Positions 8,887-15,837 of a stretch of 64,000 nt of DNA are shown here, piece after piece. The stretch is from contig NZ_PUGF01000001.1 of assembly GCF_002976435.1 (NCBI RefSeq), positions 372,001 through 436,000 of the forward strand. The letters run 5' to 3'. The translations under genes and the position numbers were made by a program. The notes below the pieces were generated by a model. That model saw only the letters and a program-made list of their open reading frames with translations. It was not told the DNA's origin and ran no database searches. How positions within the stretch are numbered: the first letter of the stretch is position 1; every line of letters starts with the position of its first letter. Origin of the DNA: Solimicrobium silvestre (GTDB lineage: Bacteria > Pseudomonadota > Gammaproteobacteria > Burkholderiales > Burkholderiaceae_D).

Positions 8887-10497
8887 ATGTTAAAGCAGAC
8901 AAGCGCTCATTTTTTTAAAGTGGTGAGCAAGCTTTATTTAATCTTGGGAATTATGCTAGCGCCAATACCAGAAGCCATTGCTGCAGACGATTCAAGAACA
9001 AACGCCGAGTTATTGCAGGAAATCGAACAGATCAAAGCACGACTGAAGCAGCTCGAAGAGCTGGTACACAAGAACGCTGATGGAGTCGAAACTGCCAAGC
9101 AAACTGCACAACAGGCACTGACAAAGGAAACACTCGTTACGGACAAATTGGCGAATGGGCAAATACCGCTCGGGCACACGAATTTGTCATTTAGCGGTTG
9201 GTTACAGGGCACGATGACCTGGCGTGATCATAATGAACTTGCTTCGGCATCCAGTACCAATTTCGGCACGCCATTCCCGAAGTCAATTGCTTATGGTGTC
9301 CACGAGTTACGAGCGGATGCACGTAATTCATATTTCGCACTAAATATGAAATCAGCAGAGGTTGATGATGTCAAACTCAGCGGGCGCCTTGAAGTGGATT
9401 TTCAGTCGATTGGATCAAATACCACCCAGAACAACAATGGATGGGCGCCGCGTTTGCGCCATGCCTTTGTTGAAGTTGATAATGCCGCAACTGGCTGGCA
9501 CTTCGTCGCAGGTCAAACCTATGCGTTGACAACACCTTATGGCAACCAAGTCCGAAGTGACGGTTCGCCAAGCGCCGATAAAGCGTGGACGATGCTTCCG
9601 TCCTTACCAATTATTAACGTTGGCCAACTCGATGACATTGGCCCCGCTGGGGTTAACTCACCCAGGCCATTGGAATTTCGTTTGATCAAAACTTTTTATA
9701 ATACGGCATTGGCTGTTTCACTTGATAGTCAGATTGTTTCCTGGGCAGGTAATATTGCCGGTGCCAGTCCCGTATATACAGGAACGACACTGTCATCAGC
9801 GGCCAATAATCAATTCAATAACAATGCGACTCAAAACCTCAGCCTGAGCACAGTGCCGGATGTATTAATGAAGGCAACGTGGCAGCCTGATCCGAGCACT
9901 TTTTATGAAACTTTCGGTATAGTGCGCAGCTACCGTGACATGAACGGAACCACGAATCTCACTGGTACGGGAACCACGCATGGCTTTGGAGGAGGAGTTG
10001 ACAGCTTTATCAAGCTGTGGCCTGGGAAACTAGATATTACTGGAGGCATCGGTTACGGTAGTCTTGGTGGCTATGCCGGAAATGGGATTGCCGACGTTAC
10101 CTTCGACGCCACGGGAAAACCAACTGTTGTTAAGGAGATGCAAGGCTGGATTGGTGTGCTGGCTCACCCCAGCCGTGAACTTGATTTGATTGCCTACGCA
10201 GGTACCGAGCATTCGCATAGCGCCGGTGTGTCGGGAACCGACTATGGATGGGGTAACCCGAACTTCCTCAATTCTGGTTGTGCAATACTCAATGGCGTAT
10301 GCAATGGCAGCGTGAAAGCCGTGGCCGATGTAGAGGTCGGTGCCATCTGGCGCTTCTATAATGGGTCGTTCGGACACGTTGACTTCATGCCGCAAATTAC
10401 CTGGTTAAAGAAGTCGCTGTTTTCCGACATCAACGATTTTGCTCCTTCTGCCCACAACGTCGCTGTTGACTTAACCATTCGATTTTACCCCTACTGA
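8887..10497 (+). CDS. DcaP-like outer-membrane channel protein
   Basis: A 536-aa outer-membrane protein. I choose ATG 8887, which gives a signal peptide ending near AIA-ADD at about residue 32; the longer ORF from 8830 adds non-leader residues. After the signal comes a coiled-coil-forming segment (ELLQEIEQIKARLKQLEELV, about residues 38-60), a hallmark of DcaP-type porins, whose trimers carry an N-terminal periplasmic coiled coil. A long beta-barrel region with alternating aromatic residues follows and ends in Phe-Tyr-Pro-Tyr (VDLTIRFYPY). DcaP proteins take up dicarboxylates and other small anions. The solute-binding-like gene 275 bp downstream may be functionally linked. The substrate is inferred only from the family. 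Confidence 0.8.
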   Translation: MLKQTSAHFFKVVSKLYLILGIMLAPIPEAIAADDSRTNAELLQEIEQIKARLKQLEELVHKNADGVETAKQTAQQALTKETLVTDKLANGQIPLGHTNLSFSGWLQGTMTWRDHNELASASSTNFGTPFPKSIAYGVHELRADARNSYFALNMKSAEVDDVKLSGRLEVDFQSIGSNTTQNNNGWAPRLRHAFVEVDNAATGWHFVAGQTYALTTPYGNQVRSDGSPSADKAWTMLPSLPIINVGQLDDIGPAGVNSPRPLEFRLIKTFYNTALAVSLDSQIVSWAGNIAGASPVYTGTTLSSAANNQFNNNATQNLSLSTVPDVLMKATWQPDPSTFYETFGIVRSYRDMNGTTNLTGTGTTHGFGGGVDSFIKLWPGKLDITGGIGYGSLGGYAGNGIADVTFDATGKPTVVKEMQGWIGVLAHPSRELDLIAYAGTEHSHSAGVSGTDYGWGNPNFLNSGCAILNGVCNGSVKAVADVEVGAIWRFYNGSFGHVDFMPQITWLKKSLFSDINDFAPSAHNVAVDLTIRFYPY

Positions 10498-10772
10498 TTA
10501 ACCTGTTTATTTGCAGGCATCCGGCCTCGAATTATTTTAAATTGCGCCCAGTACTTTTGCAGTAAATTTTATTAAGTGTGATGCTGACTTCAACGAAGTT
10601 CTAAGGATTAAAGAATTCGCAACCAAGTCGCAAACTTGGCATTTTGCGCGTAGCCTTAACATCATTGGCAGTGGTTCCAAGAAACGTATTCTAAACCTTC
10701 ACAAATCAGGTTCTGATGGGAAATTTGATATGCATCGTTTTCACAAACCTATAAGTTGCACGAGGTGATGGA

Positions 10773-11714
10773 ATGGGTTTTAATAAATGCATTATTAATC
10801 AACGCGGGCGAAGCAGATTCACCATCATGATGGTGACGTTACTGGCACTTGCGGCCTTTACTGTACGTGCAGAGACGCTCATTATTCATCCAGCCGCCGA
10901 ATCAATTTCAGACCCCCGTTATCGATATGATTGGGCTGTACTGAGGGCTGCAATGGACGAAACCCTCGAAACATTTGGGCCTTACACCATTCAGGAAGCG
11001 AGTGAACGTGGAATGGTACAAAAGCGCGTGGATTATGAAATGCAAATTCCAACTGGCTCCATCAATATTTTTGTTCGAGCAACGTCGATCGAACTTGAAA
11101 AACAATTCATTCCGATCCGCATTCCGGTCGATCGTGGCATTCTTAGTTATCGTGTATTTTTAGTTCGTAGCGCAGATCTTCCACGCTTCGCTTCTGTACG
11201 CAATTTGGACGATTTACGCAAATTTCGTTTTGGCCAGGGCAAGGATTGGGTAGATGTCCGGATTCTAACCTCTGCCGGCTTTACGGTGATTGAAGGAACA
11301 AATTACGATGGATTATTTTCGATGCTGACGCATGCGCGCTTTGATGTATTTTCACGGAGCATAGATGAAGCGTTTAGTGAATATAGTATGCAACACGAAA
11401 ATCATCCAACGATGTCTATTGAACCTACCTTGGTGCTACATTATCCTTTACCACGCTATTTTTTCGTACGACGTAATCCACAAGGCGAACAATTTGCAAA
11501 ACGAATTGAAACTGGGATGGAAATGATGTTGCGTGACGGTTCTTTAGTTAAGCTATTTTTTCAATTTAAAAGCGATCAGATTACACAAGCTGCATTTGCT
11601 AAACGTACTGTATTAAACATACCCAATCCACTACTCCCTCCCGAAACGCCGTTGTCGCGGCGCGAACTTTGGTATGATCCGTTTGATTCAATGCCGACAA
11701 TCAATAAAAAATAA
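10773..11714 (+). CDS. Exported solute-binding-like protein
   Basis: A 313-aa protein with a long N-terminal leader (basic GRSRFT, hydrophobic MMVTLLALAAFTV, then RA-ETL cleavage near residue 33). The mature region resembles periplasmic solute-binding proteins of family 3, with NLDDLRKFRFGQGKDWVD corresponding to the inter-lobe region and ARFDVFSRSIDEAF to the second lobe. An AGGTG ribosome-binding site precedes the chosen ATG; a start at the internal Met-Met pair would give a shorter leader. It follows the DcaP-like channel gene and could bind the same solute in the periplasm, but no ABC permease is encoded nearby. A signalling role is equally possible. Confidence 0.65.
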   Translation: MGFNKCIINQRGRSRFTIMMVTLLALAAFTVRAETLIIHPAAESISDPRYRYDWAVLRAAMDETLETFGPYTIQEASERGMVQKRVDYEMQIPTGSINIFVRATSIELEKQFIPIRIPVDRGILSYRVFLVRSADLPRFASVRNLDDLRKFRFGQGKDWVDVRILTSAGFTVIEGTNYDGLFSMLTHARFDVFSRSIDEAFSEYSMQHENHPTMSIEPTLVLHYPLPRYFFVRRNPQGEQFAKRIETGMEMMLRDGSLVKLFFQFKSDQITQAAFAKRTVLNIPNPLLPPETPLSRRELWYDPFDSMPTINKK

Positions 11715-11797
11715 GCGTATAGAGTTAAGCCAATTGCAGCTGAGGATCGAATTGTTATGATTAAGTTTGAAACTGTATTTTTGACCAGCGATTAGCT

Positions 11798-12016
11798 TCA
11801 CATTTCCATGAAATCAAATTTTTGAAAAAATTCAATAAATAAAAACCTTTGCACGAAAACTTCTGGCAATGGCTTTACTTCAAATGCAGACAATAGTATC
11901 TGCACAATTTTAAGAAAATTGAGTTTTGCATCGACCGGTTGAATCCGCCGCCCATTGGAGACGGTCGACCTTCTACATTGCTGCCATTCAAACTTCAATT
12001 CGTCGAATCGACTCAC
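11798..12016 (-). CDS. Small hypothetical protein, GTG start, coupled to upstream gene
   Basis: A 72-aa reading frame whose GTG start overlaps the TGA stop of the Sel1-like gene in a GTGA arrangement, typical of translational coupling. The protein is basic in its first third and aromatic-rich at the end (FLFIEFFQKFDFMEM), with no signal peptide or recognised motif. It would be the third member of a compact minus-strand operon. Because it is short and lacks its own ribosome-binding site, it may be fortuitous. Confidence 0.35.
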   Translation of the reverse strand: MSRFDELKFEWQQCRRSTVSNGRRIQPVDAKLNFLKIVQILLSAFEVKPLPEVFVQRFLFIEFFQKFDFMEM

Positions 12017-12810
12017 TGATTATTGTTGGCGTTATCGCTGGCTGCAACATAAACCTGCGCTGCGGATGTTGCTTCGCGCACTTGATCGGGTGTCAGCTGA
12101 TTTGTAATATTGGCTACAAGGGGATTTGAAAGTGGCAATTTGTGAATTTGAAAGTAGGCAATCTCAAAAGTCGCAGCCATCTGTAGATTTTTCTGCACTC
12201 CGTCACCATTTTTGTAAATGCGCGCCAGATCTAACATGGCCATTTGATTGCCTTGTGTGGCGGCCTGATTTAGATAGCCAATTGCTTGCTCGTACCATTC
12301 TTTAACATGGGGGTTCGTCGTATCGGGAATCAGTGGTCCGTCAAGTACCCAATCAGGCGGGGTGTTTATGAAAAGAGCCTGAGCATCTGCAACACCACCC
12401 TTTGCCGCTTGAGCGATGTATTTCAAAAGTTCATTGCGATTTCCGTTAAAACCATCACAAAGCTTTTGAGCCTTTCGCATATCTGCTCCGTTCAACCATC
12501 CTTCTCCTTTTGTACTTTGCGCTCGTTCGTTGCTTTTTAACCCATCACAAATCAATTCCGCTTGATATATCTTAAACGCTGCTTTGGGATCTCCCTTGTC
12601 GGCCGCGCCATAATACTCCCTCACGTATTGGGCAACTGTTTTACCGTCTAAATTTAGACCGAAAATTTCTCCTTCATCACTAGATGTCGTTTTTGCTTCA
12701 ACTGGCTGTGATGCACTAGTCACGTTAGAAAACCTTGGACTCCATGCTTTTGTCGATTGCACGATGTTTAACGCTTGATTTGAGGGGTCGTCACTAGTTC
12801 TTATACACAT
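12013..12810 (-). CDS. Sel1-like repeat protein
   Basis: A 265-aa protein carrying Sel1-like (TPR-related) helical repeats. The clearest repeat is AATQGNQMAMLDLARIYKNG near residues 190-210, and QAAKGGVADAQALF upstream is a second, degenerate repeat. Such solenoids mediate protein-protein contacts. The N-terminus has no signal peptide, and its ATG overlaps the end of the preceding gene by 10 nt (ATGTGTATAA on the minus strand), so translation is probably coupled. The first 50 residues are low-complexity Ser/Thr-rich. Function is unknown; neighbours give no pathway. Confidence 0.65.
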   Translation of the reverse strand: MCIRTSDDPSNQALNIVQSTKAWSPRFSNVTSASQPVEAKTTSSDEGEIFGLNLDGKTVAQYVREYYGAADKGDPKAAFKIYQAELICDGLKSNERAQSTKGEGWLNGADMRKAQKLCDGFNGNRNELLKYIAQAAKGGVADAQALFINTPPDWVLDGPLIPDTTNPHVKEWYEQAIGYLNQAATQGNQMAMLDLARIYKNGDGVQKNLQMAATFEIAYFQIHKLPLSNPLVANITNQLTPDQVREATSAAQVYVAASDNANNNQ

Positions 12811-13058
12811 ACCTTGCTGCGTTCGGCCTCTTCATCAGGCAGTAAATCCATAACCTCAGCTAAATCCGGGTGTCGCGACAACACATGACCTATCCCAACC
12901 GCTCGATAGATCGAAGCATCCTCTGGATGATCGTCACCGCACAAAAAACACCAATCGCCATGTTCCCGGCTGACCAACAATACCGGTCTCACATTTTCAA
13001 ATACATGAATACAAACGTAAGACTTTTGGTGGAACGGGATTGTTTCTTTGTTTTCCAT
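12801..13058 (-). CDS. Small conserved-looking hypothetical protein with CxxC
   Basis: An 85-aa soluble protein that I cannot assign to a named family. It contains WCFLCGDDHPEDASIYRAVG, which includes a CxxC pair followed by an acidic His-containing motif, then an amphipathic helical C-terminus (HPDLAEVMDLLPDEEAERSK). The composition is that of a real folded protein. It starts at ATG 13058 and its last 10 nt overlap the start of the Sel1-like gene. The small-protein/repeat-protein pairing recalls effector-immunity or partner-chaperone pairs, but there is no direct evidence for either. Confidence 0.6.
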   Translation of the reverse strand: MENKETIPFHQKSYVCIHVFENVRPVLLVSREHGDWCFLCGDDHPEDASIYRAVGIGHVLSRHPDLAEVMDLLPDEEAERSKVCV

Positions 13059-13165
13059 TTTTAACTTATTTGAGTTTAATCGCGACAGTCTCCAAAGTAC
13101 CAGAACCTGGCAGATTGTAATCTAACAGCAATGCGTAGAAATAGACCAACAACCAACAATCCTCA

Positions 13166-13552
13166 TCAATCAATAAACGTCCATGTATCAGCTCCGTCGA
13201 AGTGACGAACCTTCACCAATTCCTGAAGGCGTGGGTCAAAATTATTCAGATTCACGCCATGCCTTGATCCCAACTCTCCATCGATAGGTTCCCAATGCGT
13301 CGCGCAACCGCAAATTTTGCATCGAACTGTCCTTAAACTCTTATCACCCCAGACATAGTCGACTGTATGCTCCGGGTGACCTTCGATACGTACGGTTCCA
13401 AATGGATAGTAGGCACACAGAACGCCAAGTCGCCGACACAGTGAGCAATTGCATTTTGTTGCTGTCTCCGGCATCGATGGTAAAGTCAGAGTCACAGCGC
13501 CACAGTGGCAAGAACCTTGCAGGGTTAAGGTGTTTAACATTTCTTCAGCCAT
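13166..13552 (-). CDS. GFA-family zinc-binding protein
   Basis: A 128-aa protein of the GFA (glutathione-dependent formaldehyde-activating enzyme/CENP-V) family. Zinc-binding cysteines are visible as GSCHCGAV (CxC) near the N-terminus, CNCSLCRR in the first half and CKICGCATHW in the second. I start at ATG 13552 because it has an AGGAG ribosome-binding site six bases upstream; an in-frame TTG at 13570 is poorer. The family binds glutathione adducts or acts in small-thiol chemistry, but most members have no proven reaction. It lies in the accessory patch of small minus-strand genes, downstream of two hairpin repeats. Confidence 0.85.
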   Translation of the reverse strand: MAEEMLNTLTLQGSCHCGAVTLTLPSMPETATKCNCSLCRRLGVLCAYYPFGTVRIEGHPEHTVDYVWGDKSLRTVRCKICGCATHWEPIDGELGSRHGVNLNNFDPRLQELVKVRHFDGADTWTFID

Positions 13553-13619
13553 TCCGCACTCCTGAGTCAATGAAATTTTCTAAAAATATTCGCTTTATAC
13601 AATTTTGGAACTAGCAAAC

Positions 13620-13650
13620 TGTCACCTATGTACCGATGCCAGATCTGACA
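13620..13650 (-). repeat. Hairpin repeat element, copy 1
   Basis: The element is bounded by TGTCA and TGACA, which pair, and encloses the core ATGTACCGATGCC. It is one of five related elements between 13.6 and 15.4 kb. It lies about 70 bp upstream of the GFA start codon. Confidence 0.45.
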
Positions 13651-13652
13651 CC

Positions 13653-13695
13653 TACCCGACCGTCCCTTTTGTGCCGATTTGAGCAATCGCCGGTA
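13653..13695 (-). repeat. Hairpin repeat element, copy 2
   Basis: Core TTGTGCCGATTTGAGC, bounded by TACC and GGTA arms. It is the weakest member by stem length but clearly shares the GTGCCGATT core and the trailing CGCC with copies 3 and 5. Confidence 0.35.
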
Positions 13696-13701
13696 GCCCT
13701 A

Positions 13702-13851
13702 TCACTTTAGGTAGTGTTCGTCTTCCATGTGGAGATCAATCCAATTTATCGCACTCGCCAAATTAGCAAATGACTGTTCACTAAATTGTCCAATGTTCAA
13801 TTGCTCACTATTTACTTTAGTCACCTGAATCCAGTCCTTTATGTGCTTCAC
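13702..13851 (-). CDS. Possible 49-aa small protein
   Basis: A short open frame from GTG 13851, reading MKHIKDWIQVTKVNSEQLNI at its start and ending in HMEDEHYLK. Its amphipathic, charged composition looks protein-like, but there is no clear ribosome-binding site and a 29-aa ATG frame (13817-13906) overlaps it in another phase. It lies between two repeat elements, in the same orientation as its neighbours. It could be a decayed fragment of a larger gene. Confidence 0.3.
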   Translation of the reverse strand: MKHIKDWIQVTKVNSEQLNIGQFSEQSFANLASAINWIDLHMEDEHYLK

Positions 13852-13993
13852 ACTTCATAGGAATCGGTTTAAATGTAACGCCCGCTGAATTTGTTCTGAT
13901 TTTCATTTCGCTTCACTCCGATATATTCAATCCAGAATCCATTTGCATATTTAGAAGATTATTTGACTCTCTGGATTGTGCCGTTACCGAGTG

Positions 13994-14170
13994 TTAGGTT
14001 CGAGCATATTTCTCAGGCTTTGCAAAAAATACTAAGGGAATTGCTATAGGACCCAATACAGTCACTACCATTGCCCAGATAGCAGTTGGCTTAACATGGC
14101 GGCGCTTGGCAATGAACATGCACGCAAAAGCCGAAAGCAGCCAAATTAATGCTGGTAAATATGTACTCAT
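13994..14170 (-). CDS. 58-aa two-helix membrane protein
   Basis: A short gene with a strong AGGAG ribosome-binding site seven bases before ATG 14170. The 58-aa product has two hydrophobic segments (LPALIWLLSAFACMFIA and IWAMVVTVLGPIAIPLVFFA) separated by the basic turn KRRHVKPT, and a basic tail KPEKYART. It should span the inner membrane as a hairpin with both ends on the same side. The pattern resembles small membrane proteins often carried as accessory genes; no family is recognised. The TAA stop lies within ACCTAAC. Confidence 0.65.
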   Translation of the reverse strand: MSTYLPALIWLLSAFACMFIAKRRHVKPTAIWAMVVTVLGPIAIPLVFFAKPEKYART

Positions 14171-14220
14171 ACTTAACTCCTACTGTAGTGTTTTAAAACT
14201 AAAAATTCAGGCCAATTCAA

Positions 14221-14257
14221 TTTGGCGGCAACGTGCCGATTCCGAGCTTTAGCCAAA
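14221..14257 (-). repeat. Hairpin repeat element, copy 3
   Basis: TTTGGC and GCCAAA arms enclose CGGCAACGTGCCGATTCC; an inner CGGCA/TGCCG stem is also possible. This is the best conserved copy. It lies upstream of the 58-aa membrane protein gene. Confidence 0.5.
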
Positions 14258-14371
14258 ACCACCAACTGGCTTCCAACCCGTTCATTGCGGTCGTCCATCG
14301 ATTAAACATTGGTTCTTACAACGGAGTTAATTTTTAAAATTCAATCTAACGGTATCTGTCGCATAGAGTCA

Positions 14372-14423
14372 GGACTAGTACACATAATCCTTCAAATCAA
14401 TCCGAGTGAAGGCACTCTAGTCC
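14372..14423. repeat. Nested inverted repeat downstream of VOC gene
   Basis: Outer arms GGACTAG and CTAGTCC, inner arms CCTTCA and TGAAGG, with asymmetric spacers of 10 and 4 nt and a 12-nt loop. It may end transcription of the VOC gene or be a recombination-type fold; there is no U-tract. Confidence 0.4.
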
Positions 14424-14639
14424 AGTACTTACAGAAGTAGTACGGTAATCATGTCCCATTTCTACCATTAAAGTTGAAATCCTCTTTATTTCAATTTGCA
14501 TTCATTGTTCTCAATTAAGTCAGCTTTCCACAATTTTCCAGGGCCAGTCAGATATCGACATTGCGCCGTGAAACGTCTGTCACTATGAATACTGTAATTC
14601 TTAAGTTCATTCTAATGAGGCAATTCAACTTTGTTTCAA

Positions 14640-15128
14640 TCAGGGCGGCGCGGTGCGTTTCGGCTCCCACAATTCAATCTTGTTGTCTTCTGGATCCAGA
14701 ATCCACGCGAAGCGGCCATTCGGGTCGTCATCGGTGCGCTTTAGGACTGTGACGCCTTTCGCAAGCAGCCGGGAAATCAATGCATCCATGTCGTCGACTG
14801 CGTAGTTGATCATGAATTGACTGGTCGATGGCGCGAAGTATTTCGTCGAGGCAGGAAACGCGTTCCAGATCAGCGCCGACGGATGCTTGGGCGCGTCATA
14901 GCGCAGCGCCGCACCACCCCAGACTTCCAGCGGCATGCCAAGCACGTCGCGATACCACGCCGCAAGGGCCTTCGGATCTTTCGCCTTGAAGAACACGCCG
15001 CCAACGCCAGTGATGTGTCCGGCTGTCTCGACAGGCGCAGATTCACTTGTAACATCAGAGGACCAGGATGGACCCGACAAGCTTAGAAACAGGGCCGGGA
15101 ACAAAATGGAAATTGCGATTTTTTTCAC
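14640..15128 (-). CDS. Exported VOC-superfamily (glyoxalase/bleomycin-resistance) protein
   Basis: A 162-aa protein with a signal peptide (MKKIAISILFPALFLSLSGPSWSS, cleavage near residue 23) followed by one vicinal-oxygen-chelate domain. VOC features include GVGGVFFKAKDPKALAAWYRDVLG, FMINYAVDDMDALISRLLAKG and the ending DPEDNKIELWEP, in which Glu is a usual metal ligand. VOC proteins normally act in the cytosol on lactoylglutathione, antibiotics or aromatics, so an exported form is uncommon. The start is GTG at 15128 with AGGAG seven bases upstream. Substrate unknown; a single VOC module implies a homodimer. Confidence 0.8.
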   Translation of the reverse strand: MKKIAISILFPALFLSLSGPSWSSDVTSESAPVETAGHITGVGGVFFKAKDPKALAAWYRDVLGMPLEVWGGAALRYDAPKHPSALIWNAFPASTKYFAPSTSQFMINYAVDDMDALISRLLAKGVTVLKRTDDDPNGRFAWILDPEDNKIELWEPKRTAPP

Positions 15129-15174
15129 TATTGACTCCTTTTAAATGTGCAAATTCAGGTCTTAATCTGATCGT

Positions 15175-15208
15175 CAGCTACGTGCCAATTCGTGTCTCAA
15201 TTAGGCTG
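15175..15208 (-). repeat. Hairpin repeat element, copy 4
   Basis: CAGCTA pairs with TAGGCTG (one bulged base) around the core ACGTGCCAATTC. It lies upstream of the VOC gene, in the same relative position as copy 3 to the membrane-protein gene. Confidence 0.4.
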
Positions 15209-15348
15209 GTGCCAGCATTAGCCCAACCGCCACTAATTAGTTACTTATTTACATTAACGAAAGATTTTATAGAGTATTGAATGCAATTGCTATGCCCTAG
15301 ATAGGGCATTTTGAGCGTTATAAATAGGAAATTGGGGGAATTGGTGAC

Positions 15349-15391
15349 TGGCGCGTTTATATCGATATATGCCGATTCCAAACCTTCGCCA
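15349..15391 (-). repeat. Hairpin repeat element, copy 5
   Basis: TGGCG and CGCCA arms enclose ATATGCCGATTCCAAACC. It shares TGCCGATTCC and the trailing GCCAAAA with copy 3, while its stem differs by paired changes. Confidence 0.45.
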
Positions 15392-15706
15392 AAATTCGTT
15401 ATCTGACTCCTGACCTACACATTTCAGTCGTACGAAGACTTAATAACATTCCTTATTAGCAAGTCAACAGTTGTTATTTAATCTGACAGATTCAGTTTTT
15501 TAAAGTCACGATTACTACAAATTAACCCACATATCCGCTCCTCTTTTAACTACATTCGCCAATTCCGGTTTATTTCAATCACGGCCAATCGTGATTTACA
15601 AACTACGCACCGACAAACCAAAACCGTTGCATAAACGCCTAAAAACGAGGCACTTTAAAGTGAATCACCTCACATTTTTAATTTATTTTTAGAAACTATT
15701 CTGAGT

Positions 15707-15730
15707 CGTAATATAAATGTGTATATTACG
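15707..15730 (+). promoter_or_regulatory. ModE-box-like operator upstream of porin
   Basis: CGTAATATA, a 6-nt spacer and TATATTACG form a perfect 9-6-9 palindrome about 110 bp before the porin start. The layout and AT-rich CGxxATAT arms closely resemble the molybdate operator bound by E. coli ModE, as I recall it. A ModE-type regulator is encoded just after the porin, which strengthens the assignment. Confidence 0.55.
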
Positions 15731-15837
15731 GTTTATTGAAAAACAGCAATGCATATTGTTCAAGGTATGGATTTACTTACTCTGTTTCCTACCTGCTGTT
15801 TCCGCAATCAGAATTGATTAATTAAATGGATTTAATA

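Larger units (their letters stand above)
14171..14639. other. Gene-free interval with nested inverted repeats
   Basis: About 470 bp between the small membrane protein and the VOC gene. It holds repeat copy 3 (14221-14257) and a nested inverted repeat at 14372-14423, in which GGACTAG/CTAGTCC form the outer arms and CCTTCA/TGAAGG the inner arms. No credible coding region was seen. Confidence 0.4.
15129..15837. other. Intergenic region upstream of porin
   Basis: About 700 bp between the divergent VOC and porin genes. It contains repeat copies 4 and 5, an 8-bp perfect inverted repeat ATGCCCTA/TAGGGCAT at 15292-15309, and a ModE-box-like palindrome at 15707-15730. The rest is AT-rich without credible coding capacity. 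Confidence 0.45.

Noticed and set aside
13166-15128. Integron gene-cassette array (GFA, VOC and small proteins in one orientation; RYYYAAC/GTTRRRY-like heptamers such as ACCTAAC and GTTGGGC)
   Set aside because: The heptamers are too degenerate and do not pair up as attC ends at proper distances; no integrase gene is present. Only the hairpin repeats are reported.
15767-15817. 16-codon frame just before the porin, possible leader peptide
   Set aside because: The AAGG is only one base from its ATG and there is no attenuator hairpin between it and the porin.
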